48,177 nt of DNA from Frankia alni (GTDB lineage Bacteria > Actinomycetota > Actinomycetes > Frankiales > Frankiaceae), in the NCBI GenBank assembly GCA_026225295.1, contig JAMFSN010000137.1:1-48177 (forward strand). Direction: 5' to 3'. Each line of letters begins with the position of its first letter. Position 1 is the first letter of the stretch. Positions 8,722-15,499 of the stretch are shown piece by piece. The translations under genes and the position numbers were made by a program. The notes beneath the pieces are model-generated. The model made no database searches. It worked only from the letters and a program-made list of their open reading frames with translations, and was not told the origin of the DNA.

Positions 8722-10107
8722 TTAAGACGGATTTAGGGAAGCGCGCTCCCGGCGGTGCCGGGTCCGGATCGGACCGGTGCGGCCCGACCCCGGGCCGGGT
8801 GTCGTCCGCAGGCGCAACCGGAGGTCCGCGCCGCCGAGCGGGGAACGGCCGATGGTCAGCTCGCCGCCGGTGGCTTCGGCCGCGCGCCGGGCGATGTCCA
8901 GGCCGAGGCCGGTCGAGCCCGCGCCACCGTTCCCGGCGCCCCGCCGCAGGGCCGCCTCCGGATCGGCGATGCCGGGCCCCGCGTCCAGCACCCGCACGGT
9001 GACGGTCCGGTCGCTGCCGCTGAGCTCGACCGCGTAGGCCGCGCCCTCGTCGGTGTGCCGGAAGACGTTGCCCAGCAGGGAGTCCAGCGCGGCTACCAGG
9101 TCGGCCCGCGAAACCGGGACCGGGCGGGCCCGCTCCACACCGTCGACCCGCCAGGGGCGGCCCTGGTCCTCGGCCAACGCCGACCAGAACGCGGTCCGTT
9201 CGCGGACGACGTCGGCGGCGTCGCACCGGAGGGCCACCGCCTGGTCGGTGCCGCGGCTGCGGGCCGCCCGGATGATCAGATCGACCTCGTGTTCGAGTTG
9301 GGCCACCGCGTGCCGGGTGTGGTCGGCCGCGTCGACCCCGTCCTGGACGGCGGTGTTGAGGCGCAGCACGGTCAACGGGGTGCGCAGCCGGTGCGACAGA
9401 TCGGCGGCCAGCTCCCGCTCGGCGGCCAGCAACTGCTGGACCCGGTCGGCCGTGGCGTTGAAGGCGATCGCCGCGTCGCGCAGCTCGGGCGGCATTCCGG
9501 CGGCGGCGGTCGGGGCCCGGGCGTCGAGATCACCGGCCCCCAGGTCCCGGGTCGCGGCGGCCAGCAGTCGGGCGGCCCGGACGATCCGGGTGCCGAGCCG
9601 GTCGGCGACCAGAACCGAGATGAGGACCAGGGCCGCGGCGACGGTGCTGAGCACCAGCCAGGCGGTGGTCACGCCCTGGCGGAGCGCCGCCCGGGGCACG
9701 AACACCTCGATCACCGCGATCCGCGCATTGGTCACGGCCACCGCCTGCAGCACCGCGAAGCCGCCGGCCGTCCGGACCGTCGTCGACCGGCCGCCGACCG
9801 CGACGGCGGCCAGTTGGGCCGCGCTGGCTCGTGGCTGACCGAGCGTGGTCAGCGCCCCCGACGCGTCGGGAACGTGCACGGCGACCAACCCGTCGGCCCC
9901 CCCGCGGGTACTGGCCAGGGCCCGTTGGAGCGCGGTCCGATCGGTGGTGATGGCCAGCGCCGGGCCCAGCTGCGCGGCCTGGCGGTCGGCGCCGTTGAAG
10001 GCGCGGTCCCGCGCGGCCTGGTTGACCATCAGACCCAGCGGGACGAGAAAAGCCAGGGCGACCATGGTGGTGACCGCCACCGCGACCTTGATCAGGGCCC
10101 ATCTCAT
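8722..10107 (-). CDS. Sensor histidine kinase (HisKA type)
   Basis: A 461-residue membrane kinase. TM1 lies at about 5-28 (MRWALIKVAVAVTTMVALAF onward). An extracytoplasmic sensor of about 120 residues follows, then TM2 at about 145-170, a HAMP-like linker, and HisKA with LSHRLRTPLTVLRLN. The residue after the phospho-accepting His is Arg instead of the usual Glu, a variant seen in some actinobacterial kinases. The ATPase domain has the N box (LLGNVFRHTDEG), DAGPGI and GSTGLGLDIARR. Its ATG overlaps the response-regulator stop (ATGA), so translation is coupled. An upstream-extended frame to 10248 is not hydrophobic or conserved and was not used. The signal sensed is unknown. Confidence 0.93.
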   Translation of the reverse strand: MRWALIKVAVAVTTMVALAFLVPLGLMVNQAARDRAFNGADRQAAQLGPALAITTDRTALQRALASTRGGADGLVAVHVPDASGALTTLGQPRASAAQLAAVAVGGRSTTVRTAGGFAVLQAVAVTNARIAVIEVFVPRAALRQGVTTAWLVLSTVAAALVLISVLVADRLGTRIVRAARLLAAATRDLGAGDLDARAPTAAAGMPPELRDAAIAFNATADRVQQLLAAERELAADLSHRLRTPLTVLRLNTAVQDGVDAADHTRHAVAQLEHEVDLIIRAARSRGTDQAVALRCDAADVVRERTAFWSALAEDQGRPWRVDGVERARPVPVSRADLVAALDSLLGNVFRHTDEGAAYAVELSGSDRTVTVRVLDAGPGIADPEAALRRGAGNGGAGSTGLGLDIARRAAEATGGELTIGRSPLGGADLRLRLRTTPGPGSGRTGPIRTRHRRERASLNPS

Positions 10108-10784
10108 GATCGGGGGGCCTCGAGTTTGACGCCCACCCCGCGCACGGTGTGCAGGTAACGCGGGTGGGCCGCGCTCTCGCCGAGCTTGCGCCGCAGCCAC
10201 GACAGATGAACATCGATGGTCTGGTCGCCGCCGTAGGCCTGCTGCCACACGGCGGCCAGCAGTTCCCGCCGTTGCACCACGGCTCCGGGCCGGGCGGCCA
10301 GAAAGGCGAGCAGGTCGAACTCACGCCGGGTGAGATGCACGGTCTGTCCGTCGAGCGTCACCTCGCGCTGCCGGGAATCGACTACCAGCTCGCCGACCCG
10401 TGACACCGGCGTCGGGCCGACCGGGCTCGACCGGCGCAGCACGGCCGCCACCCGGGCGTTCAGATGCTCGGGCGAGAACGGTTTCACCAGGTAGTCGTCG
10501 GCCCCGCTGTTGAGCAGCCGGACGATGCCGGCCTCATCGTCACGGGCCGTCGCGATGAGCACCGGAACCTCGGTCACCCCGCGCAGCATGCGCAGCGCGT
10601 CGGCGCCGTCGAGGTCGGGCAGCCCGAGGTCGAGCACGACCAGGTCGCAGCCGATCTGGGTCACCTCGCGGACCGCGTCGAGCGCCGCGCCCACGCTCCG
10701 GACGGCGTGACCGGCGTTCGACAGGTGCCGGACGAGGGCGGCCCGGACGAACGCATCGTCTTCGACCACCAGAACTGTCGCCAT
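10104..10784 (-). CDS. OmpR/PhoB-family response regulator
   Basis: 226 residues. The receiver domain (about 1-118) has the acidic pocket VVEDD, phospho-acceptor Asp in VVLDLGLPDLDG, Thr in LIATARDDE and Lys in LVKPFSPEHL. A winged-helix DNA-binding domain follows, with LTRREFDLLAFLAARPG, RRELLAAVW and a recognition helix ending IDVHLSWLRRKLGE. The start MATVLVVEDD was chosen over an extended frame to 10952, whose extra residues are not conserved. It is co-transcribed with the histidine kinase by ATGA overlap. Three 19-bp direct repeats directly upstream (10800-10856) are a plausible binding site for this regulator. Confidence 0.95.
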   Translation of the reverse strand: MATVLVVEDDAFVRAALVRHLSNAGHAVRSVGAALDAVREVTQIGCDLVVLDLGLPDLDGADALRMLRGVTEVPVLIATARDDEAGIVRLLNSGADDYLVKPFSPEHLNARVAAVLRRSSPVGPTPVSRVGELVVDSRQREVTLDGQTVHLTRREFDLLAFLAARPGAVVQRRELLAAVWQQAYGGDQTIDVHLSWLRRKLGESAAHPRYLHTVRGVGVKLEAPRS

Positions 10785-10799
10785 AGCGGGCAACCGTAG

Positions 10800-10856
10800 G
10801 GCCTGCGGTCCTGAATGGGGCCTACCTCCCCAAATATGGCCTACGTTGGCAAATAA
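10800..10856. repeat. Three 19-bp direct repeats, candidate response-regulator binding array
   Basis: Units begin at 10800, 10819 and 10838: GGCCTGCGGTCCTGAATGG, GGCCTACCTCCCCAAATAT and GGCCTACGTTGGCAAATAA. The last two share GGCCTAC, five variable bases, then CAAATA. They occupy the promoter space between the divergent response-regulator gene and the secreted-protein gene. Direct repeats about two helical turns apart are how OmpR/PhoB-type regulators bind as tandem dimers. Confidence 0.65.
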
Positions 10857-10862
10857 TGCATC

Positions 10863-11420
10863 ATGGGGGTAATGGGCCGAACCCTGCTCCGGGTGGCCGC
10901 CTGGGTCGCCGCCACCGCGCTGGCCGTGACGATGTCCTGGTTCGGCGTGCATCAGGTCCTGTCGGCCGACGTCTCCGGCGATGCGCCGCTGGTCATCCCG
11001 GTCGGCCCCCGCCCGTCGGCGGCGTCCCGGTCGCCGATGGTGCCGCCGGCATTGTCTGTCCCGGTCTCGACCGTCGCGCCGGTCCCGAGCCGCACGGCGG
11101 GGATCCGCCCGGCCGGGACCACCACCGGGGTTGCGAGCTCCGCGCCCGCGCCGGGTCGGGGGACGGCGGCGCCACCCACCCGGCCGACCTCGACGGTCGG
11201 AACCCCGGACATCCGCGGTTACCAGCTCACCGGTGGCCGGGTCGTGCTGGAGACGACCCCGGCGTCGGCCCGTCTGGTTTCCGCGACGCCCGAGTCCGGC
11301 TGGCAGGTCCAGGCCTGGCAGGGGGCCGGCTGGTTGCGGGTCGACTTCAGCCGGAGCGGCACCACGTCATCGTGCTTCGTCACCTGGAACGGGCATCCGC
11401 CCACCGTGCAGACCACCTGA
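10863..11420 (+). CDS. Secreted or membrane-anchored protein of unknown function
   Basis: 185 residues (176 if the second Met-coding ATG at 10872 is used). The N-terminal hydrophobic segment VAAWVAATALAVTMSWFGVH is a signal peptide or anchor. A Pro/Ser/Thr-rich linker spans about 45-115. A small C-terminal domain (about 118-185) reads GGRVVLETTPASARLVSAT followed by a WQVQAWQGAGWLRVDFS block and a lone Cys in SCFVTWNG. I do not recognise a named family; similar linker-plus-small-domain proteins are common in actinobacteria. It is divergent from the two-component operon and shares its repeat-bearing promoter region, so it is a likely regulatory target. Confidence 0.8.
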   Translation: MGVMGRTLLRVAAWVAATALAVTMSWFGVHQVLSADVSGDAPLVIPVGPRPSAASRSPMVPPALSVPVSTVAPVPSRTAGIRPAGTTTGVASSAPAPGRGTAAPPTRPTSTVGTPDIRGYQLTGGRVVLETTPASARLVSATPESGWQVQAWQGAGWLRVDFSRSGTTSSCFVTWNGHPPTVQTT

Positions 11421-11441
11421 TCCCCCGCTGACACGGAGCCC

Positions 11442-11493
11442 GGTCGGGATGGTCAGCGCGGCGCGCGGGTCGGGATGGTCAGCGCGGCGCGCA
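11442..11493. repeat. 26-bp tandem duplication at the 3' end of egtE
   Basis: The block GGTCGGGATGGTCAGCGCGG plus the next six bases occurs twice in a row, at 11442 and 11468. The duplicated unit covers the last codons and the stop of the egtE-like gene. The reading frame therefore ends in the sequence of one copy while the other copy lies beyond the stop. Confidence 0.85.
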
Positions 11494-12613
11494 GGTCGGC
11501 GAGATCGGCGGGGGAGCAGTCGACGTGCGGGCTGATCCGCAGAAACGGGGTGGTCATCTCGCGGGGGGCCCGGCCCACGCCGGCCACCGTGGTCACGATG
11601 TGATGGTCGTGGATGAGGCGGCCGCGGGTCGCGATCAGGTCCTGGCCGGCGGTCGGGCGCAGGGCGGTGATGGCGCACGGGGTGTCGATCGCGTCGACCA
11701 CCTGCCAGCCGGGCAGATCGGCGAGCGTCTCCCGGGTGATCCGTCCAACCTCGGTCAGCCGGCGGCGCACGTCCGCCGGACCGGCGTCGAGGTGCTCGCG
11801 GACCGCGACGCTCAGGCCCACCCGGCCGGCCACGTGCGCCTCGCCGGGTTCGAGCATCCGCACGACCGGGGTGCCGTCCGGCGTCAACGCCGACGTCGGC
11901 ACGATCAAACGTTCCCACCAGGGCTCGGCGATGCCGAGCATCCCGACGCCCCGCGGCCCGGTCAGCCACTTGCGGCTGGTGCCGTAGATGGCGTCGGCGC
12001 CGGTGGCCGTGTCGACGTGGCCGACGGCCTGGGCCGCGTCCACCCACAGGGGCACGCCGGCCGCCCGGCACAGCCGGGCGGCGGCGGCGACCGGTTGCAC
12101 CAGTCCCCGGTGCGACGCGACCTGGGTCAGGTGCACGACCGCGGGCGGCGCCGTGGCCAGCCGGGTTTCGAGGCTGGCCAGATCGACCCGACCGGCGCCG
12201 TCGGTGGCCAACTCGATGGTCGGGAAGCCGTGGCGGGCGAAGGCTTCCAGGTTAGGTCCCCATTCGCTCGGGACCATCGCGATCGGGGCTCCGTCGGGCA
12301 GCGGCCAGACCATGAGCAGCCGGCCCAGCGCCGCCGAGGCGTTCTCGACGAAGGCCAGCCCATCGGTCGGAAGTCCGAGCAGTCCGGCCAGCGCCGCCCG
12401 ACCGGCCTCGATGACCGGCCGGGCCTGCTCCTCGGCGACGTAGCCGCCGAGCTGGGCTTCCAGCTGGGCGTGGTTGCTGGTGGCCCGCAGGACGGCCCGC
12501 GAGCTGCGCCCGGCCGCCGCGTGGTCGAGGTGGGGCCCGGGAGCTTCCGGGCGCTGGTCACGCCAGTCGGGCCAGCGGTGGTCGGGGTGGCGGTCGGCCC
12601 GCGCGGTGTCCAC
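11453..12613 (-). CDS. egtE: Ergothioneine biosynthesis PLP-dependent C-S lyase EgtE
   Basis: Class V aminotransferase-fold enzyme that cleaves hercynylcysteine sulfoxide to ergothioneine in the last step of the actinobacterial pathway. About 386 residues. Family features are LDHAAAGRSSRAVLRA at the N-terminus, GGYVAEEQARPV, PSEWGPNLEAFARHG, HLTQVASHRGLVQPV, and Asp/Gln in VDAAQAVGH. The PLP lysine is in YGTSRKWLTGPRGVG, and RISPHVDCS is near the end. The GTG at 12613, behind GGGAG, is my preferred start; a GTG at 12631 is possible. No egtA-D genes are nearby, so it would act with enzymes encoded elsewhere. The C-terminus is altered by a 26-bp tandem duplication. Confidence 0.85.
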   Translation of the reverse strand: MDTARADRHPDHRWPDWRDQRPEAPGPHLDHAAAGRSSRAVLRATSNHAQLEAQLGGYVAEEQARPVIEAGRAALAGLLGLPTDGLAFVENASAALGRLLMVWPLPDGAPIAMVPSEWGPNLEAFARHGFPTIELATDGAGRVDLASLETRLATAPPAVVHLTQVASHRGLVQPVAAAARLCRAAGVPLWVDAAQAVGHVDTATGADAIYGTSRKWLTGPRGVGMLGIAEPWWERLIVPTSALTPDGTPVVRMLEPGEAHVAGRVGLSVAVREHLDAGPADVRRRLTEVGRITRETLADLPGWQVVDAIDTPCAITALRPTAGQDLIATRGRLIHDHHIVTTVAGVGRAPREMTTPFLRISPHVDCSPADLADLRAALTIPTRAPR

Positions 12614-12641
12614 CCGGCGATTCTCCCGCACCGGTCCGGGA

Positions 12642-13052
12642 TCAGGGCTGGTCGGCGAAGGGGCCCAGGTACGCGACCAATCCCCGGTAGTCCGTGACCG
12701 TGACCGTCAGGTTCGGGTGCCGGAGCCGGGCGGTGGGCTCGATTCCGGCGACCGGTTCGTGGAAGTCGAGCTGTACGCCGTGGTGGGAGTTGGTGGCGAA
12801 GGTCAGCCCCCGGTCGGACGGGGTGAGCCGGGCCGGACCGGCGGTTGTGTACCACCGGTACGGCCCGGTCACGGTCGCCCGGGCGATATTCGACAAGGGT
12901 GTCGAGACCCGCCCCGGGCCTAATCGGGCCGTCAGCGACACTCCGTCCACGGTGACCGTCGCGGTGGCCACCGTGATACCGAACAACCGGGCCGGCCGCC
13001 GGTAGCGCCCCTCGAACGCGAAGGGGAAGACGCGCTTCCCGGTCGCCGGCAT
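12642..13052 (-). CDS. Conserved actinobacterial protein, PH-like beta-barrel
   Basis: 136 residues, mostly beta-strand. It begins MPATGKRVFPFAFEGRYRRP and has strands such as VTVDGVSLTARLGPGRV and the block NIARATVTGPYRWYTTAGPA. It ends with a LTVTVTDYRGLVAYL strand-helix. The pattern resembles short bacterial PH-like proteins with a GPYRW motif, which have no established function. There is no signal peptide or membrane segment. It lies between the SRPBCC gene (18-nt gap) and egtE (under 30 nt) on one strand, so all three are probably co-transcribed. Confidence 0.75.
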   Translation of the reverse strand: MPATGKRVFPFAFEGRYRRPARLFGITVATATVTVDGVSLTARLGPGRVSTPLSNIARATVTGPYRWYTTAGPARLTPSDRGLTFATNSHHGVQLDFHEPVAGIEPTARLRHPNLTVTVTDYRGLVAYLGPFADQP

Positions 13053-13070
13053 CAGCTGGTCGCCCGGCTC

Positions 13071-13532
13071 TCAGGTGCCGGGGTTGTCGACGTTGCCGCG
13101 CCAGGCGCCGTTCTCGTGGCCCTGGCCCTCGATGTAGGTCTTGAACTTGTCCAGGTCGGCCTTCACCTGGTGGTCGTCGACGCCGATCACCGCACCGGCC
13201 TTCTCGACCAGACCGTCGGCCTGCCAGTCCAACTGCACGGTGACCTTGGTCTGACCCTCGCCGAGCCGGTGGAACGTCACCACGCCGGCGTGGCTGGTGC
13301 CGTCCGTGCTCTTCCACGCGACCCGCTCGTCAGGGTGCTGCTCGGTGACCTCGGTGTCGAACTCCCGGCTCACGCCGCCGATCTTGGTCACCCAGTGCGA
13401 GTGGGTTGCGTCGGTCTGGCTGACCGACTCGACCCCGCCCATGAACTGCGGGAAGGAGGCGAACTGGGTCCACTGGTTGTACGCCGTGCTCACCGGCACC
13501 GAAACATCGATCGACTTCGTCACGCTCGGCAT
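13071..13532 (-). CDS. SRPBCC family (polyketide cyclase/START-like) protein
   Basis: 153 residues forming one helix-grip ligand-binding domain. It starts MPSVTKSIDVSVPVSTAYNQ, then WTQFASFPQFMGGVESV, the typical Coq10/polyketide-cyclase opening. DERVAWKSTDG, VVTFHRLGEGQTKVTVQLDW and the closing long helix complete the fold. These proteins bind hydrophobic small molecules or act as cyclases or chaperones; no substrate can be inferred. GAGG lies upstream of the ATG. It is the first gene of the probable three-gene run ending with egtE. Confidence 0.9.
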   Translation of the reverse strand: MPSVTKSIDVSVPVSTAYNQWTQFASFPQFMGGVESVSQTDATHSHWVTKIGGVSREFDTEVTEQHPDERVAWKSTDGTSHAGVVTFHRLGEGQTKVTVQLDWQADGLVEKAGAVIGVDDHQVKADLDKFKTYIEGQGHENGAWRGNVDNPGT

Positions 13533-13739
13533 GTGCCTACCTCGTTCGTTCTCGGGGGCCGGACCGCGGCCCGGTCACGGTGGTCGGGGCCGCCGTTGGC
13601 CGGCGATCCTTAGTTGTTCATATGTGCTTCAACTGGTCCGATAAAACCTCCCCGGCTCAACCGGTCGGAAGATTCCCGGCCCGGCCCGCCGCCGACCGGG
13701 GAAGCCGCGGGTTCCACCCCGGACGCCCCGCCCGGTTCG

Positions 13740-13745
13740 TAGAGT
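13740..13745 (+). promoter_or_regulatory. Leaderless -10 box (TAGAGT) for the S4 gene
   Basis: TAGAGT is followed by six bases and then ATG at 13752. A TANNNT box six to seven bases before a start codon, without any ribosome site, is the actinobacterial pattern for a leaderless mRNA. Confidence 0.6.
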
Positions 13746-13751
13746 CGCGGT

Positions 13752-14123
13752 ATGGCGTCGCCGGAGCTGAACGCGCGGGTCGACAGCTGGATCTGGTCGG
13801 TCCGCCTGGTCAAAACGCGGTCCCAGGCCGCGGCGGCCGCCCGGGCCGGGCACGTCCGGGTCAACGGCGACCGGGTCAAGCCCGCGCATCCGGTCCGGGT
13901 GGGCGACGAGGTGCGGCTGCGCCACGACGGGCGCCAGCGGATCGTGGTCGTCACCCGCATCGTCAGCAAGCGGGTCGGCGCGTCCGTCGCCGACGAATGC
14001 CTCATCGACCACAGCCCCCCGCCGGTGACCGAGGACGCCACCGTGGCGGGGGTCCGCGACCGGGGCGCCGGCCGGCCGACCAAGCGTGACCGTCGGGCCC
14101 TGGAACGCCTGCACCACCGCTGA
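13752..14123 (+). CDS. RNA-binding S4 domain protein (Hsp15-like)
   Basis: A 123-residue protein with one N-terminal S4 RNA-binding domain (about 10-70): RVDSWIWSVRLVKTRSQAAA, followed by RAGHVRVNGDRVKPAHPVR and GDEVRL. The basic tail (RGAGRPTKRDRRALERL) is typical of the Hsp15/YrfH-like family. That family rescues stalled 50S subunits carrying nascent chains in Escherichia coli; actinobacterial members are not well studied. There is no ribosome site before the ATG, but a TAGAGT box six bases upstream suggests a leaderless message. It stands alone between divergent and convergent neighbours. Confidence 0.92.
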   Translation: MASPELNARVDSWIWSVRLVKTRSQAAAAARAGHVRVNGDRVKPAHPVRVGDEVRLRHDGRQRIVVVTRIVSKRVGASVADECLIDHSPPPVTEDATVAGVRDRGAGRPTKRDRRALERLHHR

Positions 14124-14203
14124 CCAGGGGAAAATTGGTCGGTGTCGGCATCAGCGCGGCTCCTGTCCCGCGGTGGTACTGACACGGTCCGATCGCGCCG
14201 TGG

Positions 14204-14731
14204 TCAGCCGGCCGGCGGGTCACCGAGGGTTGCCGCGGCTCGTACCTGGTCCCGCAGCTTCCGCACGGCCCGTCCGGCCCGGGTGTCGCTGACGTCCTGG
14301 TTGCGGGCGCGCAAACTCGTGAGGCTGTCGCAGGTGACCGGGTCCTCGAACCGCCGGCTGACGGAGAGCTGCCAGCGACTGTTGCGCGGCGCGAAGTGGT
14401 GCCGCAGCTCCACGTCGAGGATGTCCCGGGCCGGCACGACCGTCCGGTAGAAGCCCCGCCGCACGTCGAAGTCGGGGATCGACAGGACGCCGGACCCGTC
14501 GGGCCGGGTTTCCCACCGCACCGGACGCCAGGTGCTGACCCCGTGCGCCGCGTAAAGGGCCATCACCGCCGCCGCGGCCACCGCGATGGTGCCCCCGACG
14601 AGCGGCCAGGCGAGCCCCTCACCGGACCCGATGGTCAGTCCGCTGACCACCGCCAGTCCGGTCAGGGCGAGAGCGCCGGCCGCGCCGATCACGGCGTTGA
14701 TGGTCCCGTACGCGCCGGCCCGGTAGTGCAC
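14204..14731 (-). CDS. Two-TM membrane protein of unknown function
   Basis: 175 residues. Two hydrophobic segments near the N-terminus (about 12-32, INAVIGAAGALALTGLAVVS, and about 42-65, WPLVGGTIAVAAAAVMALYA) are followed by a soluble C-terminal part. That part contains strands (FYRTVVPARDILDVELRH) and a basic helix (DTRAGRAVRKLRDQVRAAA). This is the general layout of small PH-domain-like membrane proteins of actinobacteria, but I do not recognise a family with confidence. It lies 63 nt downstream of the TetR gene on the same strand. Confidence 0.72.
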   Translation of the reverse strand: MHYRAGAYGTINAVIGAAGALALTGLAVVSGLTIGSGEGLAWPLVGGTIAVAAAAVMALYAAHGVSTWRPVRWETRPDGSGVLSIPDFDVRRGFYRTVVPARDILDVELRHHFAPRNSRWQLSVSRRFEDPVTCDSLTSLRARNQDVSDTRAGRAVRKLRDQVRAAATLGDPPAG

Positions 14732-14794
14732 GGACCGATGCTTCCACCCCGCCGTCGCCCGGGCGACACCTACCGGGCGATTCCGCCCCCGGAC

Positions 14795-15427
14795 TTACAG
14801 CCCCCGGGCGACGACGTCGAGCACGATCTGGGTGGCGACGGCCCGCTCGGTGTCCGGCAGGTCGCGCAACGGCCCGTCGTTGAACAGCATGGCCAGCCCG
14901 TGCACGGCCGACCAGGCCGCGTACTCGGCCCCGGGGCGCCGCTCGGCCGGCAGCACGCCCACCTCGACCAGGTCGTCGAGGCCGGCACCGAGCAGGGCGT
15001 AGGGGCTGAGACCGCGGGCGCCGACCCCTTCGCCGGGGCCGAAGCTGTTCACCTTGTCGGGCACGGCGAAGGCGGTGCGGAACCAGCCCGGCTCGGTCGC
15101 GGCGAATTCCAGGTAGGCCCGGCCGACCGCATCGATGCGGGACAGCGCGCGGGCCGCCGGGTCCGGGTCGGGTTCGAGCGCGTCCTGGCGCTGCTCCATG
15201 ACCAGGGCCAACCGGCTCATGCAGCGCTCGGCCACGGCCCGCAGCAACTCGTCGCGGTCGGCGAAGTGCCGGTAGGCCGCGTTGTGCGACACCGCCGCCG
15301 CCCGGCTCGCCGCCCGCAGGACCACCGCATCGGGACCCTCGGCGCGGGCCAGGGCCAGGCCCGCGTCCACCAGCGCCTCCCGCAGCCGGCCGTGGTGGTA
15401 AGGGCGCGCGTCGGTGACGATCGGCAT
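14795..15427 (-). CDS. TetR family regulator, probable repressor of the divergent efflux gene
   Basis: 210 residues. The N-terminal HTH reads HGRLREALVDAGLALARAEG, then VVLRAASRAAAVSHNAAYRHFADRDELLRAVAERC. The C-terminal domain contains a WHG-like region (EYAAWSAVHGLAMLFNDGPL), which places it with the TetR/WHG subfamily. It is divergent from a DHA2-type efflux pump with 72 bp between the start codons. A GACA-G-TGTC dyad (15431-15439) lies immediately upstream of its ATG. The arrangement is the usual TetR-repressor/efflux-pump pair; the inducer is unknown. Confidence 0.92.
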   Translation of the reverse strand: MPIVTDARPYHHGRLREALVDAGLALARAEGPDAVVLRAASRAAAVSHNAAYRHFADRDELLRAVAERCMSRLALVMEQRQDALEPDPDPAARALSRIDAVGRAYLEFAATEPGWFRTAFAVPDKVNSFGPGEGVGARGLSPYALLGAGLDDLVEVGVLPAERRPGAEYAAWSAVHGLAMLFNDGPLRDLPDTERAVATQIVLDVVARGL

Positions 15428-15428
15428 G

Positions 15429-15441
15429 TTGACAGTGTCTA
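15429..15441. promoter_or_regulatory. Candidate TetR operator in the tetR/efflux intergenic region
   Basis: TTGACAGTGTCTA contains GACA-G-TGTC, a perfect dyad around one base, directly before the TetR start codon. A related arm pair GTTGACAG (15428-15435) / CTGTCAAC (15472-15479) spans the whole intergenic region. Confidence 0.5.
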
Positions 15442-15499
15442 CTTCTCATGCCACCTTTGCCAATGTTGCTGCTGTCAACTTTGGCGCGAGGTCGACCTG

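Noticed and set aside
11367-12071. Minus-strand 234-aa ORF overlapping egtE
   Set aside because: Arg/Gly/Pro-rich shadow of the well-supported EgtE frame.
14396-15499. Long N-terminal extension of the DHA2 transporter frame (900 aa open frame)
   Set aside because: The upstream part is antisense to a TetR gene and a membrane-protein gene, has no hydrophobic or conserved sequence, and a proper start with GAGG exists at 15500.
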